Positions 26,666 through 33,337 of a DNA stretch of 64,000 nucleotides are shown here, piece by piece (positions within the stretch are counted from its first letter, which is position 1; each line of letters starts with the position of its first letter). This DNA comes from CAZUAQ01 sp964618455 (lineage in GTDB: Bacteria; Planctomycetota; Phycisphaerae; UBA1845; PWPN01): the NCBI GenBank assembly GCA_964618455.1, contig CAZUAQ010000006.1:62001-126000 (forward strand). The letters run 5' to 3'. Below the pieces are notes generated by a model that worked only from the letters and a program-made list of their open reading frames with translations, was not told the origin of the DNA and ran no database searches. The position numbers and the translations under genes were made by a program.

Positions 26666-28372
26666 ATGAGATTGTACGCCAGGGTGGTGATCGGAACGGT
26701 GGTGCTGTTGGGAAGTGGGGCATGGCCCTGTCTCGCGCGTCCTGATCATGCGGAACATGGCGAAGCGCATGCTTCCTCGACGTCCCCAAACGGCGAATCG
26801 GAGAAGTCCCGAAAGGATCGGACGGAAAAAGATGAGCCCAACGGGGGTGAGCCGGAAGGGCTGGCCGGCGAGGTCGAGAATGCGTCCGTGACCGAGCATC
26901 TCCTCACATTGGGGGAGGGCCGGCCTGGCTATCGCGCTACGGCAGCGAACATGCCGCTCAAAGACGAGGAGGGGGAGACCAAGGCCACGGTTTTCTTCGT
27001 GGCCTACGAGAGGCTGTCCCGGCAGGGCGATGCTTCTGAAGCGGACATGGAAGGCGCTCAGGCATCTGATGAAGACGAAGCTGAGGACAAGGCGGAGACG
27101 CTTGCCGCGCAGGATCCCTCCTCGCGGCCGTTAACTTTCGTGTTCAATGGGGGGCCCGGTGCGGCGGCGGTCTGGCTGCATCTGGGCACGGCGGGGCCGA
27201 AGGTGATCCAACTCGATCCCGAGGGACAGGTGCCGGCACCGCCGTATCGACTACAGGACAATCCCGCCTCGTGGCTGGAATCCACCGATCTCGTTTTCAT
27301 CGATCCGGTCGGCACCGGGTACAGCCGACCGGCCAAGGATCAGAAGGGCAGTGAGTTCTATGGCGTGAGGGAAGACTTGCGCTGGGTGGGGGAATTCATC
27401 CGCCTGTACCTGACCCACGCGCAGCGCTGGGCGTCGCCGCTCTTCCTGGCCGGTGAGAGCTACGGGACTACGCGTGCGGCGGGATTGAGCGAGTACCTGC
27501 TCGATCGGCACGGTATCGCACTGAACGGATTGATTCTGATCTCCTGCGCACTGGACTTTCAGCAGCTGCAGCCCGGCAACAGCAATGACCTGCCGTTCAT
27601 TCTCTTTTTGCCGACCTACACTGCCACGGCGTGGTATCACGGCAAGCTGGATGCAGCGCTGCAGCGGAACCTTCGTGCGACGTTGGATGAAGTGCAGACA
27701 TGGGCCTTGACGGAGTATGCCACGGCGTTGATGCAAGGGCGTTTGATTGAAGAGGACCGCAAGCGTGAGGTGGCTGCCCGGTTGTCACGATATACCGGTT
27801 TACCGGAACGTATGACGTTGCGAAGTGATCTGCGCATCGATCCTTGGGTTTTCCGCAAGCGCTTGTTGGACGATGAGGAAAAAGTGATCGGCCGCTTCGA
27901 TGCGCGCGTCCTGGGATTCGATCCCGAGCCCGAAGGTAGCGCCTGGCCGGGACACGATCCGAGCCTTTCGCGCTACCTGGCGGTGTACAGCAGCACTTTC
28001 AATCATTATGTGCGCAGCGCGTTGGGCTATGAAAGCAGACTTCCTTACGAGGTGTTGTCGGACAAGGTGCGTCCCTGGGATTACGGCAAGCAGGGGATGG
28101 GCTACCTGTCGATGACCGATGAATTGACCGACGCGATGATCAAGAATCCACATCTGCGTGTCCTGTTTGCGAGCGGTTATCATGATCTGGCGACCCCGTA
28201 CTTCGCGACGGAATACACCATCGCGCATCTTGACATCAGCGACTCCATGCGTGAGCGGCTTCGTCATGCCCGCTACGAGGGTGGGCACATGATGTATCAT
28301 CGCCGTGCATCCTTGATCGATCTCGGTGAGGACGTGGCGATGTTTATCAAAGAGGCATCGGGAGGCTCGTGA
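26666..28372 (+). CDS. Exported S10-family serine carboxypeptidase-like protein
   Basis: A 568-residue exported protein: signal peptide ending near CLARP (residues 22-26), a ~90-residue acidic/Glu-Lys-rich linker, then an alpha/beta hydrolase of the S10 carboxypeptidase family. Landmarks are FVFNGGPGAAAVWLHL (oxyanion strand), GESYG with the nucleophile Ser265, Asp507 in GYHDLATP and His541 in GGHMMYHR. The triad is complete, so it is probably active, cleaving C-terminal residues from peptides in the periplasm. ATG 26666 is chosen for the signal peptide and the AGGAAGG upstream; the frame is open further upstream but would cover the neighbour's start. A terminator lies 65 bp after its stop. 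Confidence 0.86.
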   Translation: MRLYARVVIGTVVLLGSGAWPCLARPDHAEHGEAHASSTSPNGESEKSRKDRTEKDEPNGGEPEGLAGEVENASVTEHLLTLGEGRPGYRATAANMPLKDEEGETKATVFFVAYERLSRQGDASEADMEGAQASDEDEAEDKAETLAAQDPSSRPLTFVFNGGPGAAAVWLHLGTAGPKVIQLDPEGQVPAPPYRLQDNPASWLESTDLVFIDPVGTGYSRPAKDQKGSEFYGVREDLRWVGEFIRLYLTHAQRWASPLFLAGESYGTTRAAGLSEYLLDRHGIALNGLILISCALDFQQLQPGNSNDLPFILFLPTYTATAWYHGKLDAALQRNLRATLDEVQTWALTEYATALMQGRLIEEDRKREVAARLSRYTGLPERMTLRSDLRIDPWVFRKRLLDDEEKVIGRFDARVLGFDPEPEGSAWPGHDPSLSRYLAVYSSTFNHYVRSALGYESRLPYEVLSDKVRPWDYGKQGMGYLSMTDELTDAMIKNPHLRVLFASGYHDLATPYFATEYTIAHLDISDSMRERLRHARYEGGHMMYHRRASLIDLGEDVAMFIKEASGGS

Positions 28373-28400
28373 GAAACGCAAGCTTTTTTGGCTGTTCGTC

Positions 28401-28428
28401 TTGACTTTGCCGATAAGTGATGTATATT
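28401..28428 (+). promoter_or_regulatory. Sigma-70-like promoter next to a terminator
   Basis: TTGACT (28401-28406), a 16-base spacer and TATATT (28423-28428) give five of six matches at both hexamers. Transcription would start near 28435, right at the base of the hairpin at 28437. It could drive the small gene at 28485 with the hairpin as a leader. Confidence 0.5.
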
Positions 28429-28436
28429 CATTACGT

Positions 28437-28465
28437 GAGAAGCGGAGAGTCCGCTTCTCGTTTTT
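28437..28465 (+). terminator. Intrinsic terminator after the S10 peptidase gene
   Basis: GAGAAGCGGA (28437-28446) and TCCGCTTCTC (28450-28459) form a perfect 10-bp stem with a 3-base loop, followed by GTTTTTGTT. It is a textbook intrinsic terminator 65 bp past the peptidase stop. Confidence 0.85.
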
Positions 28466-28484
28466 GTTGTGATCTATCGATTCG

Positions 28485-28790
28485 ATGACCATTCACGAGT
28501 CGATAACAGAGACGAGCAAAGAGGTTTTCAACGTGCTCCGACGTTCCTGGGACAACTCGATGGGCTATCCGAATACGCTGCTGCGTTCCTGCTCCTTGCG
28601 GCCGCAGTCGGCGAAAGCGTATGCCCTCCCCGTCACGCTCGCCGGAATGAACTCAGCCGGCGATATGACGGACGACGGTACGTGTGAATCGTACCGTATG
28701 TGGGTTGTGGCCGATTGGGTTGAGACGCTCGTCATGACGTTTGCCGCCATCGTTTTCGGTCACAACCAGATTACCGGAGGTGGGCCGTAG
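28485..28790 (+). CDS. Hypothetical small protein in a terminator-bounded unit
   Basis: A 101-residue open frame of unknown family. It has a polar start, a central Cys, and a more hydrophobic C-terminal stretch (WVVADWVETLVMTFAAIVFGH) that could form one membrane helix. Third codon positions are mostly G or C, as in neighbouring real genes, which supports coding. Against it: no Shine-Dalgarno sequence before the ATG and no recognised homologue. The frame is bracketed by perfect terminators at 28437 and 28821, so it forms an independent transcript of about 0.4 kb that may instead be a structured RNA (for example ACGGTACG ... CGTACCGT at 28675-28697). Confidence 0.42.
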   Translation: MTIHESITETSKEVFNVLRRSWDNSMGYPNTLLRSCSLRPQSAKAYALPVTLAGMNSAGDMTDDGTCESYRMWVVADWVETLVMTFAAIVFGHNQITGGGP

Positions 28791-28820
28791 GGACTGGATC
28801 GAAAGATCATGGATTTTTCC

Positions 28821-28857
28821 AAGCCCTGCGGCCACAAGAGGTTGCAGGGCTTTTTTT
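28821..28857 (+). terminator. Intrinsic terminator after the small unit
   Basis: AAGCCCTGC (28821-28829) pairs with GCAGGGCTT (28844-28852), 9 bp around a 14-base loop, running into seven T residues (28851-28857). It lies 30 bp after the stop at 28790. Confidence 0.85.
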
Positions 28858-29005
28858 ATTGCCCGAACGTGATGAGCAGCGCCGTTTGAGTGCTTCGGCA
28901 TCGTGGCGACGGATAACTCCACGTTGCGTAGGCGCGTGGTTCGCGTCGTCGCAGAGGAGTCGTGACTTACGATGCGATGGAGATGGAACGGGATACCACG
29001 AAAAC

Positions 29006-29100
29006 GGCGACGAGTGCGGGTAAGGCACTCGCCGCCGGGTAGGAACGCGAAAACGTGATGACGCTTTCGGCTGCCTGATGGAATTGTAGGATTCCATCAG
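29006..29100. other. Structured intergenic stretch upstream of the GNAT gene
   Basis: The 348-bp gap 28862-29209 has no credible gene but carries two strong hairpins. One is GGCG-A-CGAGTGC / GCACTCG-C-CGCC (29006-29036), 11 pairs with one mismatch. The other is CTGATGGAAT / ATTCCATCAG (29075-29100), a perfect 10-bp stem with a 6-base loop. A weaker CGAAA/TTTCG stem lies between them. No U-tract follows either. It could be a leader RNA for the acetyltransferase or a small RNA; I recognise no riboswitch consensus. Confidence 0.35.
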
Positions 29101-29209
29101 CTCCGGATCAAATTCGCGTATCCCACCACGGCTTCACTGAGTCATGAATAACAGCGCAGGCCGCGCGTGCGGAGAATGTGCGCGCTGAAATAAAGGAGCT
29201 GGCGGGACG

Positions 29210-29854
29210 ATGGTGGAAGAGAGATTGAGAACGTTGGATGAAAGTATAGAAAGACCGAACGAAAGGGTGGAGCCATTGGCGGCGGGGGAAGCGCGGCCCG
29301 TGGTCTATTACGAGGGCAGTCGAATTTACTTCCGTCCCCTGGAACTCGAGGACGAGCCGCACTTGAGGCGATGGATAAACGATCCGCGTGTATGGCGAAC
29401 GCTGGGCCATTACCTGCCCAAGAATGCGCAGGCGGAGAGGGCTTGGATCGAATCGCTATACAAGAGCGAGACCGACGTCGTTTTCGGTGTGGCCTTGAAA
29501 GAGAACGACGCACTGGTCGGCACAACCGGTCTGCATCGGGTGAATCCGGTGAGCCGTTCGGCGGTATTCGGCATCTGCATCGGTGACGTGTCGCAGCACA
29601 ATATGGGTTTCGGCACGGAGGCGACGCGCCTCTGCGTTCAATACGGTTTCGAGGTCTTGAATCTGAACCGGATCGAACTGGAAGTGCTGGCCAACAACTT
29701 CCGTGGAATCCGCACGTACCAGAAGGCGGGATTCCAGCCGGAAGGTTGTCGCCGCCAGGCGATGTACCGGAATGGGCGCTACGAGGATGTCTACGTCTTC
29801 GCCATACTTCGCGCGGAGTATGACGCTTCGATGCGTGAGCCGGACGGCTGGTGA
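29210..29854 (+). CDS. GNAT-family N-acetyltransferase (RimJ/RimL-like)
   Basis: A 214-residue acetyltransferase with a ~35-residue charged N-terminal extension. The GNAT fold starts at IYFRPLELEDEPHLRRWIND. Motif A with the acetyl-CoA pyrophosphate loop is HNMGFGTEATRLCVQYGFE, and motif B is NRIELEVLANNFRGIRTYQKAGF. This pattern is typical of the RimJ/RimL branch, which acetylates N-terminal amines or small molecules such as amino sugars (SpeG, PseH relatives). PseH-type enzymes act on flagellin sugar precursors, but nothing here proves that beyond the nearby fliM. Ribosome binding site AAAGGAG lies 11 bases upstream of ATG 29210. Confidence 0.85.
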   Translation: MVEERLRTLDESIERPNERVEPLAAGEARPVVYYEGSRIYFRPLELEDEPHLRRWINDPRVWRTLGHYLPKNAQAERAWIESLYKSETDVVFGVALKENDALVGTTGLHRVNPVSRSAVFGICIGDVSQHNMGFGTEATRLCVQYGFEVLNLNRIELEVLANNFRGIRTYQKAGFQPEGCRRQAMYRNGRYEDVYVFAILRAEYDASMREPDGW

Positions 29855-29920
29855 TGAACTGAAGAATCGGACGGCACGTGCATGCCGCCCTTGAATCGCG
29901 TGTGATTCGGGTGTCGGACG

Positions 29921-30026
29921 AACGGGGGCCGGGATCAGGACAATGTAACGTATGGAGAGTGGTGCCTAGGGTCGAAGAGAACGTTCGACACCCGATGGAA
30001 GCAAGTTGTCCCGGTCCCCGTTTTTT
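29921..30026 (+). terminator. Composite long-loop hairpin with U-tract between convergent genes
   Basis: AACGGGGGCCGGGA (29921-29934) can pair with TCCCGGTCCCCGTT (30009-30022), 14 pairs including one G-U, followed by TTTTTTCTCTTT. The 74-base loop holds its own hairpin (GGGTCGAA / TTCGACACCC around 29969-29993). It ends transcripts from the GNAT gene before fliM, or could be a small structured RNA with an intrinsic terminator. Confidence 0.5.
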
Positions 30027-30099
30027 CTCTTTATTTTGTGTGTTCCGCGAAATGGCGATCCAGGATGCGCGAGATTGCCTGATCGCGCGGTCATCCGGT

Positions 30100-31104
30100 T
30101 CAATCCACCTCGTCGGGATCGGCCGGGCGGGAAATCCGGATGGCCTTGTGTCCCTTGACCTGGTAGAGCTTGCCGAAGTACTTGGTGATGCCTTCGACCT
30201 GGACCGCGACCTCGGAATTGGCCGGCTTGTCCGTAGTGATGATATCGCCGGGCTGGAGCCGGATGAGATCGTTGACGGTGATGGTCGTCTCCGCCAGGTA
30301 CGACTGCGTACCCACGGTGGCCCCTTTGAGCTGGTGGGCCATCCGTTGTTTCTCGAGTTCGCTCGAGGCCTTTCGCTGGTAGGCGAGCCAGTTCTGCGTA
30401 GTCAGACGACTCATGACCGGCTCGATCACGTTGAACGGCAGGCAGAGCGTCATCGTTCCCGCCCGCGTGCCCATTTTCAGTTCCAGTCCGATCACGACAA
30501 CCACTTCATTCGGCGCCACGATCTGCACCAGGTGCGGGTTGGATTCGGTTTCCCGAAGTTCAAAACCGACTTCGACCAGCGAAGACCACGCTTCATTGAG
30601 ATTCTGCTGGGCACGATCGGTGATCCGCTTGACGAGGCGCCACTCGATGGCGGTCAACGGTCGCTGGGGAATGAACAATTCCGCATTCGATCCACCGAGG
30701 AGCCGATCGATGATGGGATAGATGATCAGCGGGCTGATTTCCAGGCAGAGCTGGCCTTCGAGCGGTTCGGCAGTCAGCAGGTTGAAGCAGGTCGGGTTGG
30801 GCAGGGAGTGGATGAACTCGCTGTACGTCAACTGCTCGATGGTGGCCACGCGGACTTCCACGATGGTGCGCAGAAAAGCGGAGAGCGACGCGCCGAAGTT
30901 TCGGGCGAATCCCTCGTGGATCGCCTCGATGGAGCGCATCTGGTCTTTGCTGACGCGCTCGGGCCGTTTGAAGTCGTAGGCCCGGACATCCATCTGCCGG
31001 GTGCGCGAACGGGTGAAGACCTCCGGCTCGCCGGAACTCTCGTGCCCGAGATTCACCGCCGACAACAGGGCATCGACTTCAGCTTGATCAAGTACGTCCG
31101 CCAT
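30100..31104 (-). CDS. fliM: Flagellar motor switch protein FliM
   Basis: A 334-residue FliM. The N-terminal CheY-P-binding peptide is LDQAEVDALLSAV. The middle CheC-like domain (about 45-230) contains FARNFGASLSAFLRTIVEV and the conserved GGSN segment (LLGGSNAEL). The C-terminal SpoA/FliN-like domain (about 250-330) reads TTITVNDLIRLQPGDIITTD. It forms the middle of the C-ring, binds phosphorylated CheY and switches rotation direction. It stands alone here, away from other flagellar genes, as is common in planctomycetes; the cheX-cheY pair at 55 kb could act on it. The ATG at 31104 is consistent with the family N-terminus. Confidence 0.95.
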   Translation of the reverse strand: MADVLDQAEVDALLSAVNLGHESSGEPEVFTRSRTRQMDVRAYDFKRPERVSKDQMRSIEAIHEGFARNFGASLSAFLRTIVEVRVATIEQLTYSEFIHSLPNPTCFNLLTAEPLEGQLCLEISPLIIYPIIDRLLGGSNAELFIPQRPLTAIEWRLVKRITDRAQQNLNEAWSSLVEVGFELRETESNPHLVQIVAPNEVVVVIGLELKMGTRAGTMTLCLPFNVIEPVMSRLTTQNWLAYQRKASSELEKQRMAHQLKGATVGTQSYLAETTITVNDLIRLQPGDIITTDKPANSEVAVQVEGITKYFGKLYQVKGHKAIRISRPADPDEVD

Positions 31105-31165
31105 CGTTTACCTGTGACCGCGCAGGGCCGACTCCGGGGGAGGTCTGAAACATACCGCCATCGGT

Positions 31166-31194
31166 TTATCGGAGGGGGACGACCCAAGACTTTA
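31166..31194 (-). promoter_or_regulatory. FliA (sigma-28)-like promoter upstream of fliM
   Basis: On the minus strand TAAAGTCT (31194-31187) and TCCGATAA (31173-31166) each match the flagellar sigma-28 consensus (TAAAGTTT, GCCGATAA) at seven of eight positions. The spacer is 13 bases rather than the usual 11, which weakens the call. Transcription would start about 50 bases before fliM. The rest of the 350-bp gap 31105-31454 holds only this and the oxidase promoter. Confidence 0.4.
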
Positions 31195-31329
31195 GACCAT
31201 GCCGTCAGGCCGGGGCAGGAATTCGTGCAGTGTGCGGTCGGCCGGCAACAGGGATCCAAGTTTTCCAAGGGTCTTCATCCATGATTGAACTCCTCCGTCC
31301 AACTCCCCAAAAGTTACTGGACACCCCCG

Positions 31330-31358
31330 TTGACACCGCGCCACGGAGATGCTACATT
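31330..31358 (+). promoter_or_regulatory. Sigma-70-type promoter of the cbb3 oxidase operon
   Basis: TTGACA (31330-31335, perfect), a 17-base spacer and TACATT (31353-31358). Transcription would start about 31365, leaving a ~90-base leader before the first gene. I found no convincing FNR box (TTGAT-N4-ATCAA), although such oxidases are often oxygen-regulated. Confidence 0.65.
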
Positions 31359-31454
31359 CCGACCCGATCAAGTCGTGAATCCCGGATTCCTGTCGCAATG
31401 GGTTCACGTCGGGCAACCTTTGTGGATATGTAGAGCACCATGTACGGAGCCGCC

Positions 31455-32099
31455 ATGGACCGTGAGGCGAAAAGGGCGCGTCTGGCTCAATTGCGTGCAG
31501 AGGCAGAGTTGCTTGAAGCGGAGCTTCAACCGGCTCATGTCGGCCCGCACTGGCCTCCGCAGCAGTACTACACCACCTACCACATCCTGGCCGGCATGGT
31601 GCTTGGACTGATCTCCGCATCGACGAGCCTGCTCTTCAACATTGTTTGCGCGCCGATGTTCGGCGAGCACCCCCTCCAGCTGATCCGCGTGTATCTGACT
31701 TTTCCCATGGGCGCGGATGCCCTGAATCTGGACGCCAGCGAGAACGGTTTCATTCTTGCTGCCGGGTGCTGCCTGTACCTCGGGACGGGCATGATCGGCG
31801 GTATTCCCTTCCACATGATCCTCAGCCGCTTCTTCGACAAGGCGGCGTTCGGCAAACGTTTCCTGGTGGCGACGATCCTGGGCGTGGGCGTCTGGCTGGT
31901 GAACTTTTACGGCATCCTGTACTGGCTGCAGCCGATGCTGATTGACGGAGAACGCTACATCGTGGAAAAGACGCCGATCGTGGTGGCGATCGTGACCCAC
32001 CTGATCTTCGGATGGACCATGTTGTTTGTGGATGAGTGGGGACGCTTCGTGCCCTATCGAACCCGGATGGAGACACAGCTCGAGGAGTCGCAGGCTTGA
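31455..32099 (+). CDS. Conserved-looking membrane protein, first gene of the oxidase operon
   Basis: A 214-residue protein: an N-terminal charged helix with heptad-like Leu/Glu spacing (RLAQLRAEAELLEAELQ), then four likely transmembrane segments. I do not recognise the family. The aromatic YYTTYHILAGMVLG and several His and Met residues in or near the membrane would fit a cofactor- or partner-binding role. It shares the operon with the cytochrome oxidase genes, and the next gene's TTG start overlaps its stop (TTGA), so it is probably an accessory or assembly factor. ATG 31455 is preferred over 31440 because CGGAG lies 5 bases upstream. Confidence 0.7.
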   Translation: MDREAKRARLAQLRAEAELLEAELQPAHVGPHWPPQQYYTTYHILAGMVLGLISASTSLLFNIVCAPMFGEHPLQLIRVYLTFPMGADALNLDASENGFILAAGCCLYLGTGMIGGIPFHMILSRFFDKAAFGKRFLVATILGVGVWLVNFYGILYWLQPMLIDGERYIVEKTPIVVAIVTHLIFGWTMLFVDEWGRFVPYRTRMETQLEESQA

Positions 32100-33337
32100 G
32101 ACGTTTGTCAGTTGACTTATCGAAAGCATTGTTGCCGGTGGTGCTGGCACTTTGCGTCGTGACGGGGTGTGACGCACCGCCTCCCGATCCCGCCATGGAT
32201 ACGTCGCGCCCGGAGGATTTCGGGTTTCAGCGCAGTACGAAGGCTTCGCTCCTTTCCCAGGGGAAGGAGGCGTACGAGCAGTACTGCGTGGGCTGTCACG
32301 GCGTGAACGGCGACGGTCGCGGTGAGGCGGCGGGCTTTCTCGATCCTCGCCCGCGGAATTTCCAGACCGCCGAGTTCAAGTTCAACTCACGCGGCGTCGG
32401 CGAGCTTCCCACGGATGATGATCTGAAGCGTACGATCCGTTACGGCCTCAAGGGCAGCGCCATGCCGGCGTTTCGCCTGCTGGGGGATCGGACGCTCGAG
32501 AGCCTGGTCGCGTACATCAAGACGTTTTCGCCGCGATGGGAGGAGGAGACACCCGGTCAGCCGATTCAGTACGTCGAGGATCCGTGGCGGATGGACGAGG
32601 ACAAGAGCGAAGCCATCCAGCGGGGCGAAGTGGTGTACCACGGCTACGCGAGCTGCTGGAGTTGCCACCCGGCGTACGTGACCCCGGAGAAGATCGACGA
32701 ATACCTGGTCATGATGGGCGATGATCCCCGGGGCGAATATCGCGATGATATTCACAAGGCCATTGGCAAAGCCACGGAAGAGGGCAACATTCTCTATCCA
32801 CCGGACTTCCGACGTGACTTCGTGCGCTCGGGGATGAGCCTTGAGGACCTGTACCGCTCGATCGGTGCGGGCATCCAGGGGTCGGCCATGCCGAAGTGGC
32901 TGATGTCGATCGAGTATCAGCCGGACGAAAACGAACCGCCACTGACGACGAAGGCGGACATCTGGGCCATGGCGTACTACGTGCAGGATTTGATCCGCCA
33001 GCGGCCCGCCAAACTGGAGGCGGGTTCATTCGATGTGCGCTCGCGCGCGCAGACGATTCATGTCGACGGTCTGCCCGAGACGACGGCACAGGAAGACGGC
33101 GCCGACACGATGATCGAGGACGAGGGAGAGTGGGAGACCGAAGAGGGCGAATGGGACGATGGCGGAGAAGGCGAGGAAGCGGACTGGGGGGATGAGGCGG
33201 ATTGGCCGGATGAGGACGAGGAAGACTGGGGAGATGAGGAGACGTCTTCCGAGGCTGACGCGGACCCAGATGCCGAATCCGCAACGACAGAACGCGATGA
33301 CACAGAATCCGGCGACGGAGAGGAGGGTGCCCCATGA
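32096..33337 (+). CDS. Diheme c-type cytochrome lipoprotein with long acidic tail (CcoP-like role)
   Basis: About 413 residues. A lipoprotein signal ends in VTGC (Cys25). Two class-I cytochrome c domains follow, with heme motifs CVGCH (64-68) and CWSCH (187-191) and Met-containing ligand loops (GLKGSAMPAF, GIQGSAMPKWL). From about residue 335 the chain is almost all Glu/Asp with five spaced Trp (EGEW, ADW, EDW). It should pass electrons to the oxidase from the outer face of the membrane, in place of the usual membrane-anchored CcoP. The start is TTG at 32096, overlapping the previous stop, with GAGGAG 8 bases upstream. It overlaps ccoN by four bases. Confidence 0.85.
   Translation: MRRLSVDLSKALLPVVLALCVVTGCDAPPPDPAMDTSRPEDFGFQRSTKASLLSQGKEAYEQYCVGCHGVNGDGRGEAAGFLDPRPRNFQTAEFKFNSRGVGELPTDDDLKRTIRYGLKGSAMPAFRLLGDRTLESLVAYIKTFSPRWEEETPGQPIQYVEDPWRMDEDKSEAIQRGEVVYHGYASCWSCHPAYVTPEKIDEYLVMMGDDPRGEYRDDIHKAIGKATEEGNILYPPDFRRDFVRSGMSLEDLYRSIGAGIQGSAMPKWLMSIEYQPDENEPPLTTKADIWAMAYYVQDLIRQRPAKLEAGSFDVRSRAQTIHVDGLPETTAQEDGADTMIEDEGEWETEEGEWDDGGEGEEADWGDEADWPDEDEEDWGDEETSSEADADPDAESATTERDDTESGDGEEGAP

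Noticed and set aside
28469..28860. tmRNA or RNase P RNA in the terminator-bounded unit
   Set aside because: No tag ORF ending in ALAA, no CCA-type end and no RNase P core motif; coding bias favours a small gene instead.
28807..29097. 96-codon minus-strand frame downstream of the small unit
   Set aside because: Runs through a terminator and hairpins; no ribosome binding site and Arg/Ser-rich translation like other shadows.
29878..31284. 468-codon plus-strand frame across fliM
   Set aside because: Antisense shadow of FliM, including the terminator-like hairpin region.
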